The position numbers were made by a program, and so were the translations under genes. Shown in pieces: positions 57,053-64,000 of a stretch of 64,000 nt of DNA (position 1 is its first letter; every line of letters starts with the position of its first letter). The stretch is from Pseudomonadota bacterium (lineage in GTDB: Bacteria; Pseudomonadota; Gammaproteobacteria; Burkholderiales; Rhodocyclaceae), in NCBI GenBank assembly GCA_018261905.1, contig JAGTRU010000006.1, positions 1 to 64,000 of the forward strand, written 5' to 3'. The notes under the pieces are model-generated. The model ran no database searches and was not told where the DNA came from. It saw only the letters and a program-made list of their open reading frames with translations.

Positions 57053-57433
57053 TCAGGCCTTGCCGGCGGGTTTGTCGTCGGCGGGCGTGGCTTCTTCGCT
57101 CTTGTCCGAAGAGCAGCAAGCGCTCCAGCGGCTACGGAAGCGGCTCTTGAGCTGTGCCCGTTCTTCCGGCGTCATTTTTTCCCAGCGCTCGCGGCGTTCG
57201 CGCCAATGGCCGTGGCCGCCGCAGCGCAAACCGCCGAACAGGATACGACTGAGGGCCAGCACGCCGAGCGCCTGCCAGTAGCTGATCGGCGAGACGCCGA
57301 GAAACAGGTCGGGCAGCAGGCAGTTCCACAATTGCATGACGACCCAGGTGACGGCAGCGATGCCGGCGACCGCCATCAGGCCGATCTTGAGGCAGCGTGA
57401 AACGCAGCCGGATTTTTCAGTAGAGCAGTGCAT
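57053..57433 (-). CDS. Small membrane protein downstream of the ECF sigma factor
   Basis: A 126-residue protein with two membrane helices (IGLMAVAGIAAVTWVVMQLW and ISYWQALGVLALSRILFGGL), then a charged helical tail with WEKMTPEERAQLKSRFRSRW, which recalls the LTxxQ motifs of Spy/CpxP-like proteins. Cys pairs (CVSRC and CC) lie at both ends. The start is the ATG at 57433, 13 bp after the sigma factor stop, so the two are one operon. It may act as the sigma factor's membrane-bound regulator, although it does not look like a standard zinc-finger anti-sigma factor. Confidence 0.8.
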   Translation of the reverse strand: MHCSTEKSGCVSRCLKIGLMAVAGIAAVTWVVMQLWNCLLPDLFLGVSPISYWQALGVLALSRILFGGLRCGGHGHWRERRERWEKMTPEERAQLKSRFRSRWSACCSSDKSEEATPADDKPAGKA

Positions 57434-57446
57434 GGTGATTCCTCGT

Positions 57447-58046
57447 TCAGGGTTGTTCGTCGTAAAGGGGGCGCAGGCGTTCGCGCAGGTGCAGGATGGC
57501 CTGCCGCTTCCAGCCGAGCAGGGTGTTGATGGAGGTGCCGCTGGCCGCGGCCATTTCCTTGAAGCTCTGCCCATCGAGTTCATGGGCGATGAATACGTCG
57601 CGCGGCCCGGCCGGCAGTTCTTCGAGCCCGGCCGCAATGGCATCCAGCCACAGGCGCCGCAAATGCGCCGCCTCGGGGCCACCGTCGCTGGCCGGCATGG
57701 CGTTCTCGAGCCAATGCTCGCTGTCATCCTCGGCATCCGCGATGCCGGCTGCCGGCAAAGGCTCCTCGCGCCGCTTGCGAAAGCGGTCGATGATGCGATT
57801 GCGCGCCACCCGGAACAGCCAAGCGCCGACCTGTTCGATCGGTTCCGGCAGGCGCCAGGCCTCGACCAGTTCGAAAAAGACATCCTGCAGGATGTCTTCC
57901 GCCTCGCCCGGATCGGGCACGCGCTGCCGGATGAAGCTGCCCAGCCGCCCGCTTTCGCGGGCAACGGTTTCGGTCAGGCGGCGGTTCTGCTCGGCCATCA
58001 GGCGGCTCTTTTCGTAGGGCGGTGGCAGGGAAAGCGATGTATCCAT
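57447..58046 (-). CDS. RNA polymerase sigma factor, ECF subfamily
   Basis: A 199-residue sigma-70 family regulator. Region 2 (about 30-95) contains PDPGEAEDILQDVFFELVEA and VGAWLFRVARNRIIDRFRKR, the typical -10-recognising and core-binding segments. Region 4 (about 130-185) has LPAGPRDVFIAHELDGQSFK, then EMAAASGTSINTLLGWKRQA, the -35-binding helix-turn-helix. The start at 58046 (MDTSLSLPPPY) or 57998 (MAEQNRRLTE) fits; the longer frame to 60512 is antisense to three other genes. It drives an unknown regulon, probably envelope or metal stress. Confidence 0.93.
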   Translation of the reverse strand: MDTSLSLPPPYEKSRLMAEQNRRLTETVARESGRLGSFIRQRVPDPGEAEDILQDVFFELVEAWRLPEPIEQVGAWLFRVARNRIIDRFRKRREEPLPAAGIADAEDDSEHWLENAMPASDGGPEAAHLRRLWLDAIAAGLEELPAGPRDVFIAHELDGQSFKEMAAASGTSINTLLGWKRQAILHLRERLRPLYDEQP

Positions 58047-58268
58047 ACCTGGGTAGACGAACGCCGGGCGCGGATATTGTGGTGCGCTCAAAATATATTG
58101 GCAGTATGCCGGCAGTCCGGCCTGTGCCGGCAAGTACGGTGACTTTGGCCGTATACTGCGCGCAGCTTGGAGCAAGTTCCGGGCGCGCCGTTCCATTTCG
58201 ACTACCTGACCCCCGTTGACCGTGATCCTTCTTTCTTCCGCCGCCACGTTTTTCCTGTCTGTCCCGCA

Positions 58269-58814
58269 ATGAGCAATCAGGACTCCCGCCGTTCCCTCGC
58301 CAGCGAGCTCGCCGCTGCGGCCGATGCCTATCAGGCGGCCGCCGTGATTCCGCATTGCAGCGTGTGCGCCAAGCCGTGCTGCCGTCTCGATGCGCTCGTC
58401 CTTGAGCTGGAATGGAAGCAGATCCGGACCTTCTGGAAACTCGGCGAGTCGCGCAAGACCTTCGACCGGCAACTCGCTGCCGGCAAGGGCCCGGAGGAGA
58501 TCCGGGCCGCTAACGGGCTCTACTACGTGCATAGCAAACCCTGTCCTGCCTACGATCTGGCCGGGCATGGTTGTACGATTTACGGCCAGGACATCAAGCC
58601 GGCGGGGTGCTCGGATTTTCCGGTGTACGAGGACATGGGCAGCGTCACTGCCGATTTGCGCTGCGAAGCCGTCAATCTCGACGCGCTGGTGGCCTGGCTG
58701 GCACGCGCGGTCGGGCCGGCGTTCCGCATCGTCCAGTCGGCCGATGCCGAGTTTCCTTTCCTGGTGACACTGGCGGCCAGGAAGAAGGCCGGCCAGCGCC
58801 CGCCGCGGGCCTGA
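58269..58814 (+). CDS. YkgJ-family cysteine-cluster protein
   Basis: A 181-residue cytosolic protein with the YkgJ/CxxCxxCC-type metal-binding pattern: IPHCSVCAKPCCRLDALVLE near residues 27-46, then SKPCPAYDLAGHGCTIYGQD and KPAGCSDFPVYED. Eight Cys residues could bind zinc or iron. Function unknown. The start is the ATG at 58269 (MSNQDSRRSLAS); the frame upstream to 58167 overlaps the promoter region shared with the divergent sigma factor gene. Followed by an aminotransferase gene after about 110 bp. Confidence 0.85.
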   Translation: MSNQDSRRSLASELAAAADAYQAAAVIPHCSVCAKPCCRLDALVLELEWKQIRTFWKLGESRKTFDRQLAAGKGPEEIRAANGLYYVHSKPCPAYDLAGHGCTIYGQDIKPAGCSDFPVYEDMGSVTADLRCEAVNLDALVAWLARAVGPAFRIVQSADAEFPFLVTLAARKKAGQRPPRA

Positions 58815-58925
58815 TCCCGTCATCCCGGCAAAAGGCCGTCCGGCGTTTCTGGTGCGGCGCAGCATGGCGTAATTCGGTAACATTACGCCCTTACCATTCA
58901 CGTCCCCCGCTACGGAAAACTGACG

Positions 58926-60107
58926 ATGCAATACCAATCTGCCAACACCGACTCGCTGATGTACATCACCAACCGTCCGGAGCTCGTCTTCGAGCGGGGC
59001 GAGGGTTCCTGGCTGTATGACCACACCGGCAAGGCCTATCTCGATTTCGTTCAGGGCTGGGCGGTCAATTGCCTCGGCCACTGCCCGCCGGAAATCATCG
59101 CGGCCGTGACTGCGCAGGCCAGTCGGCTGATCAACCCGAGCCCGGCCTTCTACAACGGGCCGATGGTCGAACTGGCCAGCCTGCTCACCGCCAATTCCTG
59201 CTTCGACCGCGTCTTCTTTGCCAATACCGGTGCCGAAGCCAACGAAGGCGCCATCAAGCTGGCGCGCAAGTGGGGCCGCCTCAACAAGGGCGGTGCGCAC
59301 GAGATCATCACCTTCGACCATTCCTTCCACGGGCGCACGCTGGCGACCATGTCGGCCTCCGGCAAGGCCGGCTGGGACACGCTCTACGCGCCGCAGGTGC
59401 CGGGTTTCCACAAGGCGGCCTATAACGACATCGCAGCGGTCGACGCCCTGATCGGGCCGAAAACCGTCGCCGTCATGCTCGAGCCGGTGCAGGGCGAAGG
59501 CGGTGTGATCGCCGCCGACATCGACTTTCTCAAGGCCCTGCGCGAGCTCACCGAAGCGCGCGGCATCCTGCTCATCGTCGATGAAGTGCAGACTGGAATG
59601 GGCCGTACCGGCAAGCTGTTCGCCTACCAGCACGCCGGCATCGAGCCGGACATCATGACCCTGGCCAAGGGCATCGGCGGCGGGGTGCCGCTCGCCGCGC
59701 TGCTCGCCCGCGAAGCGATCTGCTGTTTCGAGCCGGGTGACCAGGGCGGCACCTACAACGGCAACCCGCTGATGACGGCGGTCGGTCTGGCCGTGCTCAA
59801 GGCGCTGCTGGCGCCGGGCTTTCTCGCCACGGTCGAAGCGCGTGGCCAGTACCTGTCGCAGAAGCTGCTTGAACTCTGCGCCCGCCACGGCCTCAAGGGC
59901 GAGCGCGGCTCCGGCCTGTTGCGCGCCCTGGTTCTCGCCGACGAGCGCGGCCCAGACCTCGTCAAGCGTGCCCATGAACTGACGCCGCAGGGGCTGCTGC
60001 TCAATTCGCCGCGCCCCAACCTGTTGCGCTTCATGCCGGCACTCAATGTCAGCGAAGGCGAAATCGATCAGATGATCAACCTGCTCGACGGTCTGCTGCA
60101 GGGCTGA
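58926..60107 (+). CDS. argD: Acetylornithine transaminase-type aminotransferase
   Basis: A 393-residue class III PLP-dependent aminotransferase. The PLP-binding Lys is K248 ([12 protein letters not shown]); D219 ([13 protein letters not shown]) pairs with the PLP nitrogen; [18 protein letters not shown] binds the phosphate. Length and [14 protein letters not shown] C-terminus fit ArgD/AstC rather than omega-aminotransferases of about 450 residues. It transfers the delta-amino group of N-acetylornithine in arginine synthesis, or acts on succinylornithine. GGAAAACTGACG precedes the ATG. It overlaps no gene; a thioesterase follows 3 bp later. Confidence 0.9.
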   Translation: MQYQSANTDSLMYITNRPELVFERGEGSWLYDHTGKAYLDFVQGWAVNCLGHCPPEIIAAVTAQASRLINPSPAFYNGPMVELASLLTANSCFDRVFFANTGAEANEGAIKLARKWGRLNKGGAHEIITFDHSFHGRTLATMSASGKAGWDTLYAPQVPGFHKAAYNDIAAVDALIGPKTVAVMLEPVQGEGGVIAADIDFLKALRELTEARGILLIVDEVQTGMGRTGKLFAYQHAGIEPDIMTLAKGIGGGVPLAALLAREAICCFEPGDQGGTYNGNPLMTAVGLAVLKALLAPGFLATVEARGQYLSQKLLELCARHGLKGERGSGLLRALVLADERGPDLVKRAHELTPQGLLLNSPRPNLLRFMPALNVSEGEIDQMINLLDGLLQG

Positions 60108-60110
60108 GCG

Positions 60111-60569
60111 ATGAGCGACGGTTCCGACCACGCCGAGCGCCGGCTCGTCCGCCGGGCAATCGACGGCGGCTTGCACGACTTGGCGGTCGACACCAATCCG
60201 CTGGCCATTGCTCTCGGCATGCGCCTCATCGCGGCCAGCGACGGGCGCATCCATGTCGGCTACACGGTCGGCGAAGGATTTACCCAGGGCAATGGCGTGA
60301 TCCAGGGCGGCATCGTCTCGGCGCTGCTCGATTTCGGCATGATCTTCGCCGCTTTCTCGCAGACGCCGGTCGGTACCACGCTGGCCACCGTGGCCCAGAC
60401 GACCAATTACTTCCGTCCGGCCTTGCGTGGCGAACTGTTCGTCGAGGCCGAACTGGAAAAAATCGGGCGCAGCATGGTCAATGCCCGCGCCGCGCTGTTC
60501 GATGCCGAGCATAAGTGCATCGCCAGCGCCACCGCGCCCATCGCCGTGATTGCCCAGCGCCTGCGTTGA
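60111..60569 (+). CDS. PaaI-type hotdog thioesterase
   Basis: A 152-residue hotdog-fold thioesterase. FTQGNGVIQGGIVSALLDFG holds the hotdog helix and the conserved G-G-x-x-x-x-x-x-D catalytic segment, and TTLATVAQTTNYFRPALRGE gives the following strand. PaaI-like enzymes cleave aryl- or acyl-CoA thioesters; the phenylacetate link of the family is tempting next to aromatic genes, but those are 12 kb away. 3 bp after the argD-like stop, so co-transcribed. Confidence 0.88.
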   Translation: MSDGSDHAERRLVRRAIDGGLHDLAVDTNPLAIALGMRLIAASDGRIHVGYTVGEGFTQGNGVIQGGIVSALLDFGMIFAAFSQTPVGTTLATVAQTTNYFRPALRGELFVEAELEKIGRSMVNARAALFDAEHKCIASATAPIAVIAQRLR

Positions 60570-61016
60570 TCGGCGGCCCGTCGGCGCTCTCCATATTTGT
60601 CCTGGTCCCGTCGGGACGCGGCTGAATCACGGCTAATCTCATCGCAGTGACCCCGCGTTTCTGCGCTGCAATTGCCTTTTCTGGGTTTAAGGGCTTGTAG
60701 CTCTTCAATGCCCAGCTAGTCGGTGCGAATCCGTCCGTGGGGCGGTCAGATGGCTGTCTCTGACTAAGCCTCGTTGTGGGGCTGGTTGTTGTTAAATTGA
60801 AATAAACACAAAAAATGATACAAAAGTCATTGTGGTTTAAAACGGGCTAATCCTGCTGCAGGTTCGGGATGTTGCCTTGCTCAAGTCGCTGTTTGATCAT
60901 GGACGGCGGCCGCTTGGTAAAAGGCGATCTGAATAAGTAATTAAAATGATATTTTTTTCATATTTTTGCTGTGGGCTTTTGTCGGCTGTTGCCTGCGCTG
61001 TCGGAGCGCAAACATC
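60570..61016. other. 447-bp intergenic region with possible structured RNA
   Basis: No gene. The middle (about 60690-60765) has CGGTGCGAATCCG (60720-60732) and a hairpin GTCAGA/TCTGAC (60745-60764), giving a loose look of a tRNA T-arm or riboswitch, but no complete structure could be drawn. The rest is AT-rich from about 60785 to 60965 and should carry the promoter for the IHF-like gene. Confidence 0.4.
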
Positions 61017-61331
61017 ATGACCCGTTCAGAACTGACGGCCGTTCTGGCCAAACGATTTCCTTTGCTGCTTTATGCCGATGCCGATATCGCCGTCAAGGAA
61101 ATCCTCAATGCAATTGCTGCGACGCTGGCCCAAAACGGACGGGTCGAAATCCGCGGCTTCGGGGTCTTCAGTTTGAATTACCGTCCGCCCCGCAATGGGC
61201 GAAATCCGAAAACCGGACAGAAAGTTGCGGTGCCCGCCATGCGTATGCCGCATTTCAAACCAGGGAAGGAATTGCGGGAGAGCGTCGATATCCCGCCTCG
61301 GCAAATGCCGTTGCTGAAACTGGCCGCCTGA
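61017..61331 (+). CDS. IHF/HU-family DNA-binding protein (IHF-beta-like)
   Basis: A 104-residue nucleoid protein. The opening [20 protein letters not shown], the [20 protein letters not shown] beta-arm start, and [20 protein letters not shown] with GKELRE give the full HU/IHF fold, with the Pro at the arm tip and the Arg residues that insert into DNA. The RNGRNPKTG arm is IHF-type. The usual ihfB sits after rpsA, which is absent here, so this is probably an accessory paralogue. It has about 10 extra residues at the C-terminus ([12 protein letters not shown]). The ATG at 61017 is preferred to the upstream in-frame 60966. Confidence 0.92.
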   Translation: MTRSELTAVLAKRFPLLLYADADIAVKEILNAIAATLAQNGRVEIRGFGVFSLNYRPPRNGRNPKTGQKVAVPAMRMPHFKPGKELRESVDIPPRQMPLLKLAA

Positions 61332-61677
61332 AACAGCGTATTGTCGCAACTGGACAGGTGTTCGGCAGATACGGCTGAGCGCTTCCCCATGGGCTGCCTG
61401 GCTGGGTACAGGAGAACGTGGCGAGGCAGGATTAGGGGCTGTTGTATTTGATATTTTTCTGGAACTATTGTTGTTAATGTTGTATTGTGATCTGGTAGTC
61501 GGATCTTTCATACGCCTTGGCTGGCTTGCGCCTAAGGCCGCTTTGTCTGGGCTGTAGGTCGGATTGGCCGGGCCTTCCGGGGGCCAAGAATGAGTTTTTT
61601 GTGGCCATTATTCGCTTGATATATTTGTTAAATATTGTTCAGCGGTTTTGGTTTTGATGTTTTCAGGAGATGCGATT
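61332..61677. other. 346-bp intergenic region, partly AT-rich
   Basis: No gene seen. An AT-rich tract (about 61438-61490, with TTGTTGTTAATGTTGTATTG) and T-rich stretches up to 61650 probably include the promoter for the small gene at 61678. Confidence 0.5.
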
Positions 61678-61887
61678 ATGGACATCCAATCAGTCACTTC
61701 CAGTCTTAATACCTATACCAAACCCAGCGCGCCGGTCGCGCCGCCGCCGCAGACCGAGTCCGTGCAGCAGGTAAAAAAGCCGCCTCAGAGTGAGCCGCAA
61801 CCCGCCGAGCTGCCGCAAGAAGCGCCGAAGCCGGTAACCAATACTGCGGGGCAGCAAACCGGCACCCTGATCAATGTCACGGCCTGA
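61678..61887 (+). CDS. Small Pro/Gln-rich protein, 69 aa
   Basis: A 69-residue disordered protein opening MDIQSVTSSLNTYTKPSAPV, then rich in Pro, Gln and Glu (VAPPPQTESVQQVKKPPQSE, PQPAELPQEAPKPV), ending TGTLINVTA. AGGAGATGCGATT precedes the ATG at 61678, a good ribosome-binding site. No signal peptide or domain. It is followed by a stem-loop and a strong terminator, which supports it being a real transcription unit. Function unknown. Confidence 0.7.
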   Translation: MDIQSVTSSLNTYTKPSAPVAPPPQTESVQQVKKPPQSEPQPAELPQEAPKPVTNTAGQQTGTLINVTA

Positions 61888-61960
61888 GGTAGACGAAATA
61901 ATCGCCAACGCTTGCCGGTGGACAGCGGCACTCTCCGTTGCCCCAGTAAGAACGCTGTCA

Positions 61961-61988
61961 GTTAGGGCGGCTACTGTGGCGCCCTAAC
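61961..61988 (+). other. Stem-loop upstream of the terminator
   Basis: GTTAGGGCG (61961-61969) pairs perfectly with CGCCCTAAC (61980-61988) across 10 nt. No U-run follows; probably an RNA hairpin preceding the terminator. Confidence 0.55.
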
Positions 61989-62010
61989 GGCAAGCGGATG
62001 GCGGGCGAAG

Positions 62011-62039
62011 CGCAGGAGCGGCTGGCCTGCGTTTTTTTT
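62011..62039 (+). terminator. Rho-independent terminator after the small Pro-rich gene
   Basis: CGCAGG (62011-62016) pairs with CCTGCG (62026-62031) across a 9-nt loop and is followed by eight Ts (62032-62039). Confidence 0.88.
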
Positions 62040-62157
62040 CGCCCGTAAATTTTTGGGTGTCTGGTATTGTTTTGTGCCGAATAGGCAATCAATCTAGAAA
62101 CCCTGGCGTCGCGGCGCTTCAAGGACATTTTCTCGCCTGAATCGAAGGGAGCATTCT

Positions 62158-62541
62158 TTGTTGGATAACCATTGGTGTGTTTCCGTTGATGCCACCATTC
62201 AGTTACGCACCGGCTGCAATCCGCTGGAAAAACACGGTCCGCAAGCGGTGGTCGTGCATGCCGAGGCCTGGGCGCCGTTGGCGGCGGTTCGCGACCCGCA
62301 TGACATCCGGCAGGTGGTCGATTACGAGGTGATTTTCCTGGCCATCCGCAAGCTGGAGCAGAACCCGCATTGCGAATGCCTGGAGTCCAGCATTCTCGAA
62401 GTCATGGATGCCATTTTCGCCATTGCCATGGTCAGTTCGGCCTTGGTTTCCATGCACAAGCCGCATGTCTATAACGGGCAGGGCACGCCGGCCATTTCGT
62501 TGGCGCTGACCCGTCAGCAATGGGCGGCGAGCCAATCGTGA
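62158..62541 (+). CDS. folB: Dihydroneopterin aldolase-like protein
   Basis: A 127-residue FolB/FolX-like protein. The start appears to be TTG at 62158 (LDNHWCVSVDATIQLRTG), after GAAGGGAGCATTC. NPLEKHGPQAVVVHAEAWAP matches the conserved E..-.PQ.V.V strand, VVDYEVIFLAIRKLEQN the conserved D-Y helix. It would split dihydroneopterin in folate synthesis. The identity of active-site residues is only partly clear, but linkage to folA (22-bp overlap) supports a pterin role. Confidence 0.78.
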   Translation: MLDNHWCVSVDATIQLRTGCNPLEKHGPQAVVVHAEAWAPLAAVRDPHDIRQVVDYEVIFLAIRKLEQNPHCECLESSILEVMDAIFAIAMVSSALVSMHKPHVYNGQGTPAISLALTRQQWAASQS

Positions 62542-63077
62542 TCGCCGCGATCGGGGCGGTGGCGAGCAACGGCATGCTTGGCCTGGCCGGCTGGCTGCCT
62601 TGGGATATCCCCGAAGAGCTGGCTTATTTTGAAGCGACGGTGGCCGGTGCGGCGCTGCTCGTCGGTCGCCTGACCTACGAGTCGATGGCCCAGGTGCCGG
62701 AAGATTGCTTCGTCCTCAGTCGGCGGGGCGAGCTGACGCTACGGCCCGGTTCGCATCGCGTCGATTCGGTCGAGCAGGGCTTGGCGGCCGCTCTGGCGAC
62801 CGGTAAACCGGTCTTCGTTATCGGTGGCGCCTCGGTTTATGCGGCCGCCTGGCCGTATTGCCAACGCTTTTATCTGACCCGGATCGACATGCCGTTTGCC
62901 GGCGACACTGTGTTCCCGGAAAGTATTCCCCTCGCCGACTGGCGGGTGCTCAGCGAAGAGCGCAAACTGCTCGTCGAGCGCCAGAGCGGCTGCCCGGTGG
63001 GTTGTCGGTTTGTCGTCTATGAACAGCAAGCGCCGCGCCATCCCGGCCAGGGCGTTTGCATATTGCCGGCAGCTTGA
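62520..63077 (+). CDS. folA: Dihydrofolate reductase
   Basis: A 185-residue DHFR. Diagnostic segments: IVIAAIGAVASNGMLGLAGW, LPWDIPEELAYFEATVAGAA (with Asp in the W-D-I-P substrate site), LLVGRLTYESM (NADPH site), PVFVIGGASVYAAAWPYCQR and FYLTRIDMPFAGDTVFPES. Reduces dihydrofolate to tetrahydrofolate in the cytosol. The linker between the GR-x-T and VIGG motifs is slightly short. It overlaps the folB-like gene by 22 bp, an unusual coupling. The C-terminal about 15 residues (QAPRHPGQGVCILPAA) extend beyond the usual end. Confidence 0.92.
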   Translation: MGGEPIVIAAIGAVASNGMLGLAGWLPWDIPEELAYFEATVAGAALLVGRLTYESMAQVPEDCFVLSRRGELTLRPGSHRVDSVEQGLAAALATGKPVFVIGGASVYAAAWPYCQRFYLTRIDMPFAGDTVFPESIPLADWRVLSEERKLLVERQSGCPVGCRFVVYEQQAPRHPGQGVCILPAA

Positions 63078-63111
63078 GCAGAATCGCCGGCTGCGGACCA
63101 ACGAGATAAAA

Positions 63112-64000
63112 ATGCCCAGCTCAGTGGCTCAGGCGCCAGAAAACTACACGCGGAGCGGTTGCCTGCTATGGCGGGCGCTGGTCGTGCTCGGTATTGGCGG
63201 GTTCCTGCTGCTCGGTTATATCGTCTGGTCGGCGTACCGGGAGACGCGTGCCGAGGCCGAACTGACGGTGAGCAATTGCGCCGAACTGATCGAGGCCCGT
63301 TTCGATGCGGCCCTGCGCCGTCTCGATGCCGATTTGCTGCAATTGGCCGAGCGGGTACCCGACGCTTTGCTCGATCGTCCGGCCTCCCCCGCCGCCTACC
63401 TGGCATTGCAGCGCGACCTCGAACACTATCGCCTGGGCTTCCCGGAAGTCGGCAGTTTCCGCGTCAGCGACAGCCGGGGAAATTTGCTCAATGTAACGCC
63501 GGCGGTGAATATTGCCGATCGTCCGTACTTCGCTGTGCTGCGCGATCAGGCCGGGGCCGGGATGGTTTTTTCCGATCCGCTGATCTCGCGGCTGGACGGC
63601 AATCCGACGATCGTCGCGGCGCGTGCCATGCGCACGCCGGGCGGGGCGTTTCGCGGTGTGGTGCTGGTGCACCTGCAGTTGCAGCACTTTACCCTGCTAT
63701 TCGATACCTTGAAGCTGGGAAGCGGCGGGGCGCTGGAAGTTCGGCGCGCCGACAGCCATCGGCTGGTCTTGCATGTGCCGGCGCTCGGTGGGGACCGTGA
63801 AAGGGTTTTGCCGCCGTTGCCGGAGCCAGTGGCCAGTGGTGCGGCGGGTCGCGCGCCGGGCTTGCTGAGCTTTGCTTCGCCGATTGACGGTGTCCCCCGT
63901 ATTTATGCCCACCGCGCCCTTGAGCATTACCCGTTTTACATTCTGGCCGGGTTGGCTGAGGCGGATCTGCGCAGCACCTGGAGTCGGCGCGTGGCGGCGC
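63112..64000 (+). CDS. Membrane sensor protein, truncated by the window end
   Basis: The frame is open to the right edge (at least 296 residues). Start ATG at 63112 (MPSSVAQAPENYTRSG), then helix 1 at about 22-42 (LWRALVVLGIGGFLLLGYIV) and a long periplasmic domain of PDC/dCache type: LEHYRLGFPEVGSFRVSDSR, NVTPAVNIADRPYFAVLRDQ, and MVFSDPLISRLDGNPTIVAA with RAMRTPGGAFRGVVLVHLQL. Such sensors usually continue into a second helix and a GGDEF, histidine kinase or chemoreceptor output, which lies outside. The output and ligand are unknown. Confidence 0.85.
   Translation, partial: MPSSVAQAPENYTRSGCLLWRALVVLGIGGFLLLGYIVWSAYRETRAEAELTVSNCAELIEARFDAALRRLDADLLQLAERVPDALLDRPASPAAYLALQRDLEHYRLGFPEVGSFRVSDSRGNLLNVTPAVNIADRPYFAVLRDQAGAGMVFSDPLISRLDGNPTIVAARAMRTPGGAFRGVVLVHLQLQHFTLLFDTLKLGSGGALEVRRADSHRLVLHVPALGGDRERVLPPLPEPVASGAAGRAPGLLSFASPIDGVPRIYAHRALEHYPFYILAGLAEADLRSTWSRRVAA

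Noticed and set aside
57447..60512. A 1021-codon minus-strand open frame
   Set aside because: Only its last 199 codons (from 58046) encode the sigma factor. The rest is antisense to ykgJ-like, argD and paaI-like genes with clear families, and is a product of high GC codon bias.
60680..60745. tRNA gene or cobalamin riboswitch
   Set aside because: A T-arm-like CGGTGCGAATCCG is present but no acceptor, D or anticodon arms pair, and no B12-box sequence follows.
61961..61988. Stray attC-like site (GTTAGGGC...GCCCTAAC)
   Set aside because: The core words resemble integron sites, but the hairpin is only 28 nt with no inner L-type boxes and sits next to a terminator, so it is taken as an RNA stem-loop.
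1..64000. CRISPR array, rRNA operon, prophage or complete insertion sequence
   Set aside because: No regularly spaced repeats, rRNA signatures, phage structural genes or transposase genes were seen; the integron integrase is the only recombinase.

Overview
The window looks like chromosomal DNA of a GC-rich betaproteobacterium, most likely Rhodocyclales (Dechloromonas/Azonexus/Thauera-like). This rests on codon use, the chromosomal-type integron integrase, the linked homoprotocatechuate and aromatic-amine genes, and paired DUF1302/DUF1329/RND modules. Genus is an inference; there is no rRNA marker.

Layout. (1) 1-4516: a chromosomal integron. The integrase is on + at 3515-4516 with a LexA box over its promoter. 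The cassette array reads away on the minus strand and runs off the left edge: four small-protein cassettes, two cassettes without a convincing gene, six attC sites and a probable attI. (2) 5063-8137: one AraC-type and two LuxR-type regulators. (3) 8288-12180: moaF, two short-chain dehydrogenases and an APC permease. (4) 12372-21586 (minus): two small genes, then a tight five-gene operon, DUF1302 - DUF1329 - Ycf48-like - RND permease - exported amidohydrolase. (5) 21837-26817 (plus): aromatic amine dehydrogenase operon aauBEDA, two cytochromes c and a membrane protein. (6) 27009-28628: chemoreceptor. (7) 28801-36825: a second DUF1329 - DUF1302 - RND - Ycf48 module followed by an aldehyde dehydrogenase. 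(8) 37584-49596: TRAP transporter, then the complete lower homoprotocatechuate meta-cleavage pathway (hpaG1 G2 E D D' F H I) and succinate-semialdehyde dehydrogenase. (9) 49817-53090: two MFS transporters, a MAPEG protein and a GlcG/HbpS-like protein. (10) 53232-55497: an AT-richer islet with a DUF3800 protein and an unnamed protein carrying two HEPN-type R-x5-H motifs, a candidate defence pair. (11) 55801-64000: housekeeping and accessory genes: metallophosphoesterase, ECF sigma factor with a small membrane protein, YkgJ-like protein, ArgD-like aminotransferase, thioesterase, IHF-like protein, folB/folA and a truncated sensor.

How it fits together. Regions 5, 7 and 8 form a route from an aromatic amine to central metabolism. 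Periplasmic TTQ amine dehydrogenase converts amine to aldehyde, the aldehyde dehydrogenase gives the arylacetate, HpaD opens the homoprotocatechuate ring, and HpaE/F/G/H/I give pyruvate and succinate semialdehyde, which GabD converts to succinate. No 4-hydroxyphenylacetate hydroxylase (hpaBC) is present, so within this window the route is complete only for a catecholic amine such as dopamine or for imported homoprotocatechuate. The two DUF1302/DUF1329/RND/Ycf48 modules flanking the amine operon look like paralogous envelope-spanning machines of unknown cargo.

Repeats include a 423-bp element with perfect 28-bp terminal inverted repeats (47495-47917), a near-palindromic intergenic repeat (43401-43499) and a 22-nt element found upstream of both the chemoreceptor and the second DUF module.
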